The notes under the pieces were generated by a model. That model had not been told where the DNA came from and made no database searches. It worked only from the letters and a program-made list of their open reading frames with translations. Both the position numbers and the translations under genes were made by a program. DNA of 64,000 nucleotides from Platynereis dumerilii (Eukaryota; Annelida; Polychaeta; Phyllodocida; Nereididae), in NCBI GenBank assembly GCA_026936325.1, contig JAPTHN010000004.1:11705439-11769438 (forward strand), in the 5' to 3' direction. Below, piece after piece: positions 21,499-33,773 of the stretch. How positions within the stretch are numbered: the stretch's first letter is position 1; each line of letters begins with the position of its first letter.

Positions 21499-24400
21499 TC
21501 ATTCGGGCCTATTTTTTGAAGACACTATGCAAGTGCCGCAAACACTAGTGGCGTAAGGAATGTCATCAAACACGCGAGATATTTCGGAGACCCCTTTTGT
21601 GACGTCATAACATTCGACTTTCTTGAACAGAGCTCCATTATCTTCGCCTTTTCCACCAATGACGAATAAGGTATTGCCTGAAAATATTTGTAAAAAGGTA
21701 TGTTATAATTTATAATGTTCTCCTATGCTGACTTTGAGCTGAAAATATAAAGATTTGATGTTAATCTGTGTCCTTCTTTTGATATAAATGCATGTTAATA
21801 ATTTACAACAAATTATTGCATAATATCTAACTAAACAATTCAACAAAAATAAGACCCCTCTAAAAACTTGAATATCTCAAAGATTTCTTGAATTTTTCTT
21901 CTCTAATTTCTATGACAGTTCAAGTTGACCAGTTCGTAGGCCTGCATATCAACACCGTGGCCGTGCATTTTAAACTTGATTGACTTATTTCTGTCTCAGC
22001 AAACAAACCCTGAGGGTACATCAGCCTACCCCTCTTTTAAAACAAATCAAGTTCGGCTTTGCAGTGCCTATATTGGACTTACCTAACATTTAATCAAAAA
22101 CCATAAATACTTTCAAAGCAAAAGATCTCAGGTCAGGAAGTACACTCCTGCTCATAAATATGGAATACTTTTTTGAAAAAAGTTTTCAAATACAGTAAAT
22201 TTCAGAGTGTGAATTCAAGCAAGGTTCATTGTAAAGGTCAAGTCATCTTCTCTAATTACTCTTTGAAAGCCTCAACTACTTTTTTGCAAGAATTTTTAAT
22301 TTTTGGTTGAATGCACCTCACCCTAAAAAAAAAACCCTAAATTTCCATATTTCGTACTGCTGTAACTTTTCTTGGGTCTAGCGCTGCAGCATGCATTTTA
22401 CAAGAGAGCATACACGTTCTTCCCTTTAGCGGTCATTGGAAGTAGTCACCATTGCATCAGACCATCATGTGCTCCAGCAGAAGTTGCTAAAGTTAGCTAT
22501 CAATTTCAATGGAGAATGTTGAAGTATTTCATATTTATGAGCAACGGTGTATAAACAATGCTTTTCACAAAAAAATCACATCTCACCGAATACGACATAA
22601 CTGGCTTCAACCCTCACAGTGTCCGTCAGACAGACAGTTGACCAGCGGTCACTTTCGACATCATACCACATGATCTCATTGGTGGCGGGTCTGTGAGCTT
22701 CGGCTGGATTGCGAGCAACCAAGTAGAGGGCTTCCTTCACCGAGAAGAGGGTGATGTAGCGACGGGGTTGGATTAGCTCGTTGCACTTTGTCCAGCTAAA
22801 AAAAAAATTTTTAAAAGACCATTAACATATATCTTGCGAAGTTGAGCTCCCTTGATCAGAAAAATGATCACTTCTGATAATACCATTTCCCATCCATTTT
22901 TTTAGCCCAGCAAGCACTAAACTTTAAAATGACCATTTAAAAATGTTGGCTTTCCTTTTAAGACGTTTTATAACATTGATTCACTGTTTTTTAAATGTGA
23001 AGTGCTTGTTGGGAGTCCTCCAGGTACGTGCTATATATATATTAGCCAAAATTAAATTTTGGTGGTTGGAGCTTTTCTTTTTAAAATTTGAAAAGGTGCA
23101 TTCAGTGGAGCAGACGGGAAACTTTTGAAAACACTTTGCAACCCAGCTGCCTTAAAACATGGTCCTGGGTCTCACAAATTCAAGATGCAACGAATCAACT
23201 TACCGTCCAGAGTGAAGACACCTAATAAGGACGTCAGACGACAAAGAACCTTCTTCGAAAGATCCACCAATCAGCATCATCCTATTGGACCATGTGACCG
23301 CTGACGGTTGCAAACGTCCCTCTGGGAGGTCATCCCAATGGCGCCAGGAGTCTGTCATTGGGTCGTATTCATCAATGGCTAGGATGTAACTGAAATCAAG
23401 CAAGAGTTAACATATTATATTATTCAGATCCTGCCAATTGACTTTAGAGAAATTGCTCCTAGAAGAAGTTCCATAAACTCAATTATGCTTAAGGAACATT
23501 GGCACACACAATTGTGAATCATGGCCGTCATCATCCGTTTGATAAATGTCTTATCTTTTTGTGAATGTATCCCAAACAATTTCATAATCTGAATCTTGTG
23601 ATACAAATGGAAAACTTGGGCGAGGGGCATTCAGAAAGTCCTTGCTTTTTTTTTTCGGATAAACGATTGTTTTCAATGTAGGCCTAGAATTATGAAATCT
23701 TCACAGAATGAAATTCAGCTATTTCGGAAAGTATTCCTAAAATTTTGAACAATTTGGGTATTTCAAGTCATTATGTGGTAGCCATGAAACCATAACTTCA
23801 TCCAGGTGGGACAGGTAATTTTGAGACCAAGAAAGACGTGAACTTTCTGAACGCCCCTCGTATTAACAAAAAATATTCACCTCATGTCTTTGTTGATTCC
23901 TCCAATGAGATAGATCTTGCCGGCATGTTCGATAGCACGATGCCCGACTCGTTTGGTGCGGAGGGCTGCGGCCTCGAACCACGTTTTAGATTTGATATCA
24001 TAACGGTAGAAGAGGTCTGTTGGTTCTGCTTCGTACTTCCCGTTAATCAGTCGCAGCTCAGTGCCGAGGATGTACAGAGATCCACCCAAATGAATCAAAA
24101 CAGCGTCGTCAATGTACTGAGGAACATATGATACGCATTCCCATGACTTCAGTTTCAAGTCGTAGCAAAGTAACTTGTTTCCTCCGCCATTAAATTCTGT
24201 TTCTAGGTTTTCCACCATGTACAGTTTCTTCGATCCAGATGCATTGCCAGAACACGATCTTCTCAGTTTCTCTTTTATAGTGACAGGCCCTGAAAGCAAT
24301 GAAAAAAAATACTAAACAGGCCCTGAAAGTAATGAAAAACAATACTAAATAGTCCTGAAAGTAATGAAAAACAATAATAAACAGGCCCTGAAAGTAATGA

Positions 24401-27400
24401 AAAACAATACTAAACAGGCCCTGAAAGTAATTTAAAAAAAAAAACTAAACAGGAGTACGTAGTGGCATATAATGGGTATAACCCCCTTTTTTAGAGGGCA
24501 TGTTAGGGAAGCCGAGAGTATGTGAGGGAGGCTGAGGGCAGACAAGGGAAGTTAAGGTAAAGTGAGGGAAGATGATGGAAGCAGAGGTCAAGTGGGGGAA
24601 GATGAGGGAAGCAGAGGGAAAATGAGGGAAGCAGCTAGAGGACAAGTGAGAAAAGCCGAGGGTAGATGAGGGAAGCTGAGGGCAAGTGAGGGAAGTTGAG
24701 GGCATGTGAGGGAAGTTGAGGGCATGTGAGGGAAGTTGAGGTAAATTGAAGGAAGTTGAGGTAACTTGAAGGAGTTGTCAGCGGTGAAAAGGGTAAGCTG
24801 AGGGTAAAAGTGTTAGAGTTGAGGATGTATACCTAGGTTATGAGAGGGTGTTGGAAACTATGAGGCCTCTAAATATGCTTCCACTCTAAAAGGAGTGTGA
24901 CAGTCAGGAATCAGAATCTAACAAGAGGCACTGATTGCATTTTTCTTATGGAGTGAACAGTCCCAAAAGACCTATTTATCCTTATATTGGACTTGGGCCA
25001 CAGTTTCTGCCAAATGTAAGATAACTGGGGAGGAGACATTTGTCAGACTTACCGGTCACATTATTGGCATCATTGTTGATGTTTTTCTTGTTGTTGCAAG
25101 CTGTCGATTGGCTGCTCAGATCATTGACCAAATTCGGTCTTGGATTGTCTTCTTGCCCTGAAAAACCGATCAGGTTAATTAGAAAACCACAGAAAAAAAT
25201 CTCTGACATGTGGTTCAAGTCCAACATTCGGTTCAATAGGGCCGCTCACTTTTAAGAGTTTGAAAACTAAATTCAAGGACTTTTCGAGGATATTCCAGGT
25301 TGGAAATGGTCAAAATACAATGACGTCTACTAGTGGCAGTTCAATCGGTAAGGCAGAGCTACCGCAGAACATCCTACCTGCGAGGGACAATTTCTGTGGA
25401 GAACGGCGAACGGGTGCAACCTCTTGTTCACTTGTCTGAATGCTGACGACTACTGGTTCAACAGGCTTCAAAGTTGAACCAGTGGTTGAAACAGTAGTAG
25501 AACCAGACTGAGTAGTAGTGCTTGTATTTGCTACTTCTGTCTTTTCAGTCAGTTTGCTCCGTAGCGTGTACATTGTACCTCTCGTTTCCGACGTTTTTGT
25601 CTATAAGATGAAAATTAATTGAATTATCGTGAATTCGAAGTGGATCTCATGGCTCGAAAAAGTAGGGAATTGTCAACCTTGTGAAGTCATTGATGAATTT
25701 TATGTCCAATAGCAGCTGAGTGTAAGTACTCGTCACTCGGTGACTGTAATGGGAATTTTTGAAGATGGAACATAATTATCGAAAATAGTCTTGTGATTGT
25801 TATGATGCTATTGAAACAGGGAGGAGGGGAGGCCTGGGAGCTGAATTTTCACATTTTTTCTCATCTGGCCAGTGAACTTAGTAATATCAAAATACATTTC
25901 ATATAGAAATACATGTCAAACACACTCTTAACACGAAAGTTTCTTAATGGCATGTATAAAGAACCCCCAGCCGAAATAATTTTTTAAGTGTTCAACTGAA
26001 TTGAAAAGGTTCAATACTGGCGGGAAGGCCCCATGATGGAACCCTATATGCTCCCAACTTCAGAGAAAATGGTTCAATTGTGGGAGTTCTGTGCAGCTGG
26101 ATTATCTGAGTGTTGTTTTTGCTTGCTGTTGCAAGCTTTGTAAAATTTTAATAAAGAACCTTTTAGGGTTTCTTATCTACCAGCGTATAGAACCCTTAAA
26201 GGTTCCATGTAAACCTTTTTGTTAAGAGTGTAGTCTTTTGAAAATCTCATTCTCACCTCATTGTTCACAGCCTGGGTTTTCTTCTTCAATGCCGTCAGAG
26301 TAGCCGGGCGGACAATATTAGTGACGAATTTCGGATCTTCTGCGGGTTTAGTTGCTGCGCAGAACGATCGCTGTCTCATTGCATCTTGAATCAACTCCTT
26401 CTTGACGCTGTGCATGGAGCACAGGTCCAGCATTTCTGGGGCTTGCTGGAAGGAGACAAAACACCCTGCACATCAAGTCATTAACCCCTCGGATACTATA
26501 ATAAGACTAAATGGGTATGGTGGCATTTTGAGAGGTACTCCACAAGTTGAAGATATGAGTCCTCTGTACTGACAAACTCGTGCGTCAAAAAACCATTGAG
26601 TATACAACGCGACGCAATACCACATGGGATATATCCACTGGTTTTTCATGTAGTATTGTAAACATCATGGGGTATATGTATATTTCAGCACAGAAGGAGC
26701 AGCATAATTGATAAGTTAAAAGTCCAAATACAGTGAATAGCACGCTTGACTGTCTGAGAAATTATTCTGAGTTTTAGTGAGAGAACGACGGCAATAAATG
26801 CGTTCATATAGAAGTGGGACAGAGCTCTGAAATTTTGACGCTCTGGAATTGACATGTTGGCTTGGCCACTGGCGAAGTTTGAGAGATTTGATCGGAGTAT
26901 AGACGAAGTAATCAAGAGAGAAAGATCTGATGGCCTGCGGTGCTTGTCACCCAGCCAGCCAGCACAAAGAGTTATTGTACAACCACAGTATCCTCGGGTA
27001 AAAAAAAACATTGCGACATGGACCATGTAATGTGGTAATACATCAACAGGATTAAGTTTTATTCATAAATCATAAAAATTGTGTCTGATAGCATAACAAG
27101 TTCTTAAACAGTCATGTTTGAAAAAAAAATGAAAAAAGTTGGATATCTGACAGACACTGTCCATTCCGAATCATTCTGTTCTTTGGGACGCATTGGAACT
27201 TATACGCTTGGAGATACATAATGATAATATTATGCATAATAGTAATGTTAAAAATACTTATACTTTTATGTTAACTGATCAAGCCATAGAAGCCCCTATG
27301 ATATGACCCTGTGCAGGTGACCTCTTAGCTCATTATGAATTGTGAACATAAACAAACTTAAAATTTATCTATTTATTGAAAATATGAATTGTTACCTTTG

Positions 27401-30400
27401 GTTGGCAAGTCGTCCTGACCACAGTTGTCGCTGGCAAAACCTCTGACTTTCGACTCTCTCTTTGATTCTGGACGGAGCAGCGGTTAACGTAATTGCTCTC
27501 CGGTATGACGACCGACAACTCTTTGCAGTTTCGCCTCTGGGTAATATTCTGTGAGGGCAGAATATGCGCTGTCAAAGGTTGCGCCCCACATTCAGCACTT
27601 CGTGACATCCTTGATCCTGTAAATGAAAGAGGAGAGTAATTAATTCAATTAAAGCCAGTGGTTGAAAGGAAAATTTTTGACAAGGAAGCTCTAGGCTGGT
27701 GCGGCAGTGGTGCGCTATTCCAAATTTTAAAAGGAAAAAATTCTTGCTAACATCATATAATTTGTGCTTATATTACCTGGAGGACTGAAAAAGTGAGCAG
27801 GAATTTGTACTTTCACCCACTGATCATTGCGGGAGTTGACGCAGGGAAGAGCTCCCCCAGTTTTCTGATTAAGAGAGCTCAGCTCGCCCAAGCTCCCCCC
27901 CCCCCCCATTTCTATCACAGCTAGCTGCTATAGGTAGATTTTATCTATGAAGTTAAATTCCTTTAAAAATATTTGGCACCGTTAGAACTTAGAATCAACT
28001 TTAAAACTGTAATCCAATTAGGCATAAATTAGTTGGATTAATTGCTTACCCTGCAGCACTGATGTAACACAAGGGTTCGGATCTTGAGGGGTGCGCGCCG
28101 GACAGCACTTCAAATTTGGTGCATAAGAACTCATCTGCGGACTGGCTGGAACTGGTGCGGTGATCAGGGGCTTAGGAGCGGGAGGGGTAACTGGAGTGGG
28201 AATTAGCGGCTTTATAATAGGAGTTGAGGCTGCAAATGGCGCGGGAATTAGCGGCTTTATAATAGGAGAGGGACTCGCAGCTGGCGCGGGAATTAGTGGC
28301 CTATGTATGGGAGATGGAGGTACAGGAGTTAGCGGCCGAGGTGCAGGAGGGTCGCTTGTTTGAATTTGCGGTGAACTCGGGGCTACGCCTTGTGCTTGCG
28401 TGCGAGGCTCTTCGCTCCGTGGTGGATTCGGGGGCAAGGCATTCTTGAAGCAGCTCTCCCTGTGCACCATGATTTCCGTTTGTATCAGTTCCTGCAAATC
28501 ATAGAAAAACAAAATAGTCAGAATGCTGTGTTCTCCAGCATCAAACCCACTGTACCAAAAAGACAGGGTTGAAGTCCTCGTCTCCTCGAGGCATCCTGGA
28601 CCACATTTTTATGGCCTTGGCCTCAGTCTCGGTCTCAGATGTCCAATCCTTGGCCTTGGCCTCGGTCTCGGACCCTCTGCATGGCCTTGGATATTTGTCC
28701 GAGGCATGCCCAAGGCCAGCCACACGTGTGTGACAACCTGCCCCTGTGGTGTTACAACCTGCCCCAGTGGTGTTACAACCTACCCCAGTGGTGTGACAAC
28801 CTGCCAGTGGTGTGACAACCTGCCCTAGTGGTGTGACAACCTGCCCCAGTGGTGTTACAACCTGCCCTAGTGGTGTGACAACCTGCCCCAGTGGTGTTAC
28901 AACCTGCCCCAGTGGTGTTACAACCTGCCCCAGTGGTGTTACAACCTGCCCAGTGGTGTGAAAAACTGCCCTGGTGGTGTGACAAACTGCCCAGTAGTGT
29001 GACAACCTGCCATTGATGTGACAACCTGCCCAGTGTTGTGACAACCTGCCCCATTGGTGTGACAACCTGCCCCTGTGGTGTGACAACCTGCCCCAGTGGT
29101 GTAACAACCAGCCCAGTAGTGTGACAACCTGCCCCAATGGTGTGACAACCAGTCCCAGTGGTGTGACAACCTGCTCCAGTGGTGCAACAACCAGCCCCAT
29201 TGGTGTGACAACCTGCCTCAGTGGTGCAACAACCTGCCCCAGTGGTGTGACAACCTGACCCATTGGTGTGACAACCTGCCTCTGTGGTGTGACAACCTGC
29301 CCCAGTGGTGTAACAACCAGCCCAGTAGTGTGACAACCTGCCTCGATGGTGTGACATCCTGCCCCTGTGGTGTGACAATCTGCCCTGTGTTGTGAAAATC
29401 TGTCCAGTGGTGTGACAACCTGCCCCTGTGACAACCAGTCCCGGTCTGCCCTATAGGGCGGCAAAATGCATCCGATTTTTCTTCTGACCATTTAATAATC
29501 GGGGGGGGGGGGGGACTTGGGGTTTTCTTTTACGGGAAATTATTTAGTTTACAGCAACATCACTATAATTATTTATTTCAAGCACGCGAAGTCCCTTTAC
29601 CAGGATCATTTTATAAAAGGGACTTTTAAGATTTTTATTCAAATTTGAAAGCCCAGACCTCTATTCTGTTTCGGAAAAGTCACCCACTTTCAAGCAGCCT
29701 TGCAGTAAACAAAACAGCTGAAAAATATTGAAGCCGGCAGCGTAGGGTGACTCCTTTCCGGGGACAGACTGGCCCATGTGGCAGAGTGGCAGTTGCTAAG
29801 GAACCATGCAAGGTGCCAACATATTTTAAAAATAAGAAAGAGCCAAAACTTCCTTTATTTGCGACTGTGATAAAATCAAACTTTCAGATTACGACCTTCA
29901 TGTGACAGGACCCTGCATAGGATCGAAACGGCCCTCCCACCTTGGCACAAATTGAGTTATGCCGAAAATACGAATGTGTGGGTCCATCGACTTATTTTGC
30001 CACAGGGCCCAAAATGCCGCCAGTCCGCCCCTGCTCCTTGCTACTCTTTCCAGAAGAAGTTCATTCTCCCTGCCTGTCTAAACACATCAAAGAAAAGTCA
30101 CAGTTCTTTCGAACTGTGCAGTGTCCTCAGGGCGGAAGAGTGTCACAGAAGAAGATTCCACAGGCTTGAGCTCTCACCAACCTGACTCAGAACGAGGCTC
30201 AAAAGAGCAGTAGGCCAATCGGAGGGGGGGGGGGCTTGGAGTTTTCTCGGCGGGAAATTATTTATTTCACGGTACCAGCAGCAGTAATTATTCATTCAAG
30301 CGTGCAAAATGTCCGAATATTCATTCCTTAAAATCAAGCAACACATTGTTAAGAAAAACCCCCTCCGGAAATTATTTATTCGAGACTACCCCGAAAGAAT

Positions 30401-32276
30401 TTAGTTATTTCACCAAGAGTAAGAATTTTTATAAAACCTTTCTTCAATCTAATTCAGCTGAATTTTTGTAGCAACAGGTTAGAATAGACTTACTCGTCAA
30501 AAAATAAGGACAGACATGTCATATTCTGGCATTATAATTGAAGAGATCTACTTACATACTCCGAGTACAAGGCTCCTTCGTCTTCAATAACATGGCAGTG
30601 GCGAGGTTCCAGCGCCCTTCGTCTTGTTAAACAGAACGCTTCAGCCAGCTCGCTATTTGATTGTATGAAGCAATGGTAACTGCAAAGGAACATTCCTTGT
30701 CAGTCTGGAATTTTCAAGATTTTTATCTACTTTTTCAGGTCACTACACCGGCCAGGGGCAGACTGGCCCATGTTGCAGAGTAGCAACTGTCACGGGCCCT
30801 ACCACTCATGATCAGCGGGCCCATGAAAGGAGCCAAAAAATAATAAAATCAAGAAAAAAATCCAAATTGTCTATCTTTGTGACCAAGTTTGCGACGATGT
30901 GAAACAATCCAAGTAATACTACTGGAATTTTGTGTAATAAAAGCACGCCCCTTAATAAAAGCCCATCCCCCCCATCAACTTTGTAAATTTGATTTATTTC
31001 TAACATTTAACAAGCAAAGTTCTAAAATTGTTTAATTTTTTTTTTCAAATAAAAAAAAACGCTAAGAAAGTAAAATCAACCCATAAGAAAATTTAATTAC
31101 TCTATTTCAAGATTGCCTGCAACTTTTTCTTTGAGAAACTGGTCAAAAAACTATTTATTAAAAAAATTATTTGTACCAGTTCGATTCTATAGAATTTATG
31201 GTATAATTATATTTGTACATCAAGTAGTAATGATTAATCTACTCTATGATCTACCTTATTACAGTGAAAATTATCATGAGTCATTTACTATGTTTCAGAA
31301 GAATTACTTCATTATGTTCATCATTTTTTCATTAAATCAGAATTTTTTTTTTTTCAAAATTCTGATAGATTTTTTAAACTTACCACATGGCATGATAGAG
31401 CTTGTGGAGGTGATCAGGAACAGCCATGAAGTGACGGTTGTTTTCCAGTTGAATAACTAGCTCTGGCTCGATCTGAGTGAGTCTGACGCACCCCATTAAT
31501 TTAACTGCGTGCTTGCTGCGGTTTTCTAAATCCCCTTCCAACCAGCTGATTGCCGCTTGTAAAACACTTGACTCGGCTAAAACGGTCAGTTCATCTTCTG
31601 ACAAGAGCTTCTGGATTGTGTCGACATCAGCGCGCAGAAAATATTCCGATTTAACGACGTCTTCGAAGTTGGCGCACATAAATTTCCAGATGCGATGGGC
31701 CAGAATTGACAGCTTGTTTCTCTGTGCAACCGCGTGATATAAAAATGCCGCTTTAGCATTGTAATGTGATAAATAATTGCAGCAAATATTGAAGAGGTCT
31801 TGAAGGTCCAATAGTCTGCTACAGTAAGTCAACGCGTCAACGTTATCGTCTTTGACTTCTATGTCAGTTGTGTACAAAAATTCCAAAATTCTTAAGATTA
31901 AAGTTGAATCAAAACTTGACACGTTAATAACAGGAACTTCACTGTCCTTCCAACTTCCTAATTTCTTGTCCAGACGCGGACTGTATGCCGAAAGAACAAC
32001 GCTATGCGCCGCAATTATACTGTCCCGACATTTCAGTTGCACGTCGCAAAATTTCCCTTGAAGCCAACGCTGGTATAGGTATTGCATCACCCTCTTGGCT
32101 ACTTGCAGGTCCAAGTCTTCTGCACAAGTTTCAACAAAGCAATCATTGCATTCATTTTCGGTCTTTTCCACGCCATCCGCTATACACATTAATTTTGCCC
32201 GTAGCAATATGCGACTTGAAGACTTGACCAGGTCGCAATTTTGTTCAATGACATCCATATTTTCAGTTGCAGCCAT
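21499..32276 (-). CDS. BTB-BACK-kelch repeat protein (kelch-like)
   Basis: Eleven exons, 5' to 3': 32276-31384, 30679-30556, 28491-28050, 27616-27396, 26445-26257, 25600-25378, 25157-25053, 24289-23881, 23389-23204, 22795-22587 and 21677-21499. All junctions are GT..AG and in phase, totalling 1059 aa. Residues ~70-172 are a BTB domain (GKFCDVQL, AHSVVLSAYS) and ~180-285 a BACK domain. Residues 299-732 are a long low-complexity linker with proline-rich repeats and Ser/Thr runs. Residues 733-1059 hold about six kelch blades (KIYLIGGI, MMLIGGS, LFVIGGKG; YDxxTxxW-type strands). BTB-kelch proteins usually bridge CUL3 ubiquitin ligase to substrates in the cytoplasm or nucleus; that role is inferred from the family. 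The linker makes it roughly 450 aa longer than a typical KLHL protein. Orthology to a named KLHL/KBTBD gene is not established. Confidence 0.92.
22141..22551. mobile_element. TA-target MITE with CATAAATATGGAAT inverted ends, copy B
   Basis: TACACTCCTGCTCATAAATAT at the left faces ATATTTATGAGCAACGGTGTA at the right. The internal sequence matches copy A at 15246-15592. It sits in the last intron of the kelch gene, 36 bp from the 22587 exon end. Non-coding. Confidence 0.78.
23621..23860. mobile_element. Mariner-like MITE, CGAGGGGCATTCAGAAAGT ends
   Basis: CGAGGGGCATTCAGAAAGTC and its near inverse ACTTTCTGAACGCCCCTCG bound a ~240-bp non-coding segment; TA follows the right end. Such ends are typical of mariner elements as I recall them. 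Located in a kelch-gene intron, 20 bp from the exon ending at 23881. Confidence 0.7.
24284..24453. repeat. 33-bp tandem repeat copying a splice acceptor
   Basis: About five units of a CAGGCCCTGAAAGTAATGAA-type word with 33-bp period begin at 24284, 24317, about 24350, 24382 and 24415. The first overlaps the acceptor of the kelch exon starting at 24289. On the - strand each unit reads CATTACTTTCAGGGCCTG, so the real 3' splice site has several near-identical upstream copies. Confidence 0.9.
24485..24785. repeat. Purine-rich minisatellite (GAGGGAAG-type)
   Basis: Degenerate tandem units of about 14-28 bp around GAGGGAAGnTGAGGGCA fill 300 bp of a kelch-gene intron. The + strand is almost all A/G. 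Open frames through it are artefacts. Confidence 0.85.
25922..26231. mobile_element. MITE with ACACTCTTAAC inverted ends
   Basis: ACACTCTTAAC at the left faces GTTAAGAGTGT at the right. The interior is rich in AAAGGTTC/GAACCTTT and matches a decayed copy at 8875-9122. It ends 26 bp from the kelch exon border at 26257. No clear target-site duplication, so the superfamily is unassigned. Confidence 0.65.
27658..27920. mobile_element. hAT-type MITE, CAGTGATGG family, decayed copy
   Basis: It aligns with 15809-16080 through TGCGGCAGTGG, ACCTGGAGGACTGAAAAA, CACTGATCATT and AGCTCCCCC, ending ATTTCTATCACAG. It lies in a kelch-gene intron 40 bp beyond the exon that starts at 27616. Confidence 0.6.
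28727..29435. repeat. 21-bp minisatellite (GTGTGACAACCTGCCCCAGTG)
   Basis: Roughly 34 units of a ~21-bp motif fill ~700 bp of a kelch-gene intron, ending ~240 bp before the proline-rich exon. Because the unit is a multiple of three and lacks stops, long open frames (up to ~316 codons on the - strand) appear by chance. Confidence 0.95.
29495..29640. repeat. Dispersed repeat with G-run and TTTTCnnnnGGGAAATTATTTA, copy 1
   Basis: A run of G followed by CTTGGGGTTTTC, GGGAAATTATTTA and ATTATTTATTTCAAGCACGC. A second copy lies at about 30221-30330. The two flank the MITE at 29759-30033. Family unknown. Confidence 0.6.
29759..30033. mobile_element. hAT-type MITE, CAGGGGCRGACTGGCC family, copy 1
   Basis: The left end CGGGGACAGACTGGCCC and right end GCCGCCAGTCCGCCCCTG are inverted. 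The flanks CTCCTTTC (29751-29758) and CTCCTTGC (30034-30041) are an 8-bp duplication with one mismatch. It is longer than the 193-bp copy at 57214-57406, and an extra internal segment lies around 29898-29990. In a kelch-gene intron. Confidence 0.75.
30221..30330. repeat. Dispersed G-run repeat, copy 2
   Basis: Matches 29495-29640: a G run, CTTGGAGTTTTC, GGGAAATTATTTATTTCA, and ATTATTCATTCAAGCGTGC. Sits in a kelch-gene intron. No ends or coding content recognised. Confidence 0.6.
30753..30960. mobile_element. hAT-type MITE, CAGGGGCAGACTGGCC family, partial
   Basis: The left end CAGGGGCAGACTGGCCCATG, then GCAGAGTAGCAACTGTCACGG and CGGGCCCATG, as in the copies at 29759 and 57214. The right terminus is not recognisable, so the end coordinate is approximate. 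Confidence 0.6.
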
Positions 32277-32658
32277 TATGAAAGCGAAATCTACAGAATA
32301 TGTAGACTGTGGCTGAACATGGCCATTTCAACACTGTTCAATGAAGTGAGTTGACTACCAAAATGAACAATAAGATTTACTGACCTCGGTTTGGGGGTGG
32401 TTGCCAGGGTGTCTCTATGAGCCCATCTGCGGCCCTGTTGGGGAAATTTTGGTTTGGGATGATAGAAAAATACTTTTTAACTCCAAACAAACTCTTGCAT
32501 GTGTCAACAGACATGCTAATAAAGCTCCTGAACAGGCAGGGACCATTCAGATGTGATAAACTTCTAATGGCGGGAAAATGTCGTTTTTGCACAATACGCT
32601 AGAGGGCGTACTTGATTTTTTTTGGGACGATCTGGATCGGAAACTGTAAGCCCCAAAT
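32277..32658. promoter_or_regulatory. Putative bidirectional promoter between the kelch gene and RPS19
   Basis: The kelch start codon (- strand) and the likely RPS19 transcription start (+ strand, ~32659) are only about 380 bp apart and point away from each other. The segment holds no repeat and includes GGCGGGAAAATG, an E2F-like word, near 32569-32580. No TATA box is evident. Shared control is inferred from the geometry. Confidence 0.45.
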
Positions 32659-32689
32659 CTCTCTCTTTTTTGGCCATCAGCAACACAAG
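32659..32689 (+). other. Probable RPS19 5'TOP leader exon
   Basis: A pyrimidine run CTCTCTCTTTTTTGGCC is followed by ATCAGCAACACAAG and a donor GTAGCA at 32690. The first coding exon of RPS19 begins with ATG directly after an acceptor, so an untranslated leader exon must exist upstream. Ribosomal-protein mRNAs start with a 5' terminal oligopyrimidine tract for mTOR-dependent translation, and this is the best fit in the interval. The exact start is unproven. Confidence 0.55.
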
Positions 32690-33773
32690 GTAGCATGAGT
32701 TTCATTTGCCTGTGATATTTGTCCAATAACTCAATAAATAGGAGGTTAATTTGCGAATCGCTGGTACCGATATCTTCCTAACATGTTAAATCAACTGTAA
32801 GGCTAGTGGCATGGTTGTAGACGGCTTTTAGATGATGTTATGTCAAGTTGATTTGACAGCTCTTGAAATCTTCCTCCAAGTATGGCGGCTTCCATAAAAT
32901 GTCAACATGTGACTGAAATCGGCTGCTTATCTTGAAAATGTGCAGATTGAATTGTTCAAGACGCATTCCTACTTCTCCTTTTGATAGTGAATGTTCGAGA
33001 TTTGCTCAATTGAGTGATTTCGCGGTTGTTTCTATGCCAAAAAGGGCAAAAATAAGGAAAGCATGTGTGAGCGATAATTGATGTGATCAATTTTGACAGA
33101 TGACATGTGACAGTTATGATAAACCACGTTTTTAGCTGAAAAGTTCTAAGATTCATCAATACTCTCTGAGAATGCTTGATTACTCCTCCAAATTGCAATT
33201 AATTATGAAGTACTGCCATGTCGAGTTTGGCCTTTGGTTTGGCCTGTTACTGAGGCAAAAAATGTTACTCGCTGCACTACACATAAAATGCTACAGTCTT
33301 GTCTCATTTCTGGAATGAGTGCCTGCCTTCAAAAATCTGACAAAAACAGCAGTAAAAAATCACAAAAATGTGAGGGAGAAATTACAAATTTGCTAATCTA
33401 CCAGCGAGTATTATCTGACAGGTGTCGCTTAGTTGGTTTGTCGCCAAGCTTACCACACACCGTTACAGTGAGCAGCGAGTAAATTCAGTGTGTAAGACTG
33501 AGACTTGCCAGTTTTCATGAGACTTGCAAGCTGTCGTGTTGCCAGGCGGCAAAGGATGCCCACTTTCCTATTTGATTGTAAAATGCAAATGCAATTTTGG
33601 CGTCTTTCTCACAATCTGGACGTCAGGGAGGCTGGACCCCTGAGTAATGCAACTGAAGTTAATGCGATAATCAAAATGTAACCATCTTTGAAATTCAGAT
33701 GGGTTGTATCAACCAGCTAACAGTTGTCATAATGATTATCAAAAATGTGATTAATACTAAAAATTTGTTTCAG

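Noticed and set aside
28541-29491. 316-codon - strand frame and overlapping 201- and 90-codon frames
   Set aside because: They are produced by the stop-free 21-bp minisatellite; all three readings are repeats of the same unit and lie inside a kelch-gene intron.
31113-31460. 115-codon + strand frame
   Set aside because: Overlaps the kelch first exon antisense and AT-rich intron; no domain.
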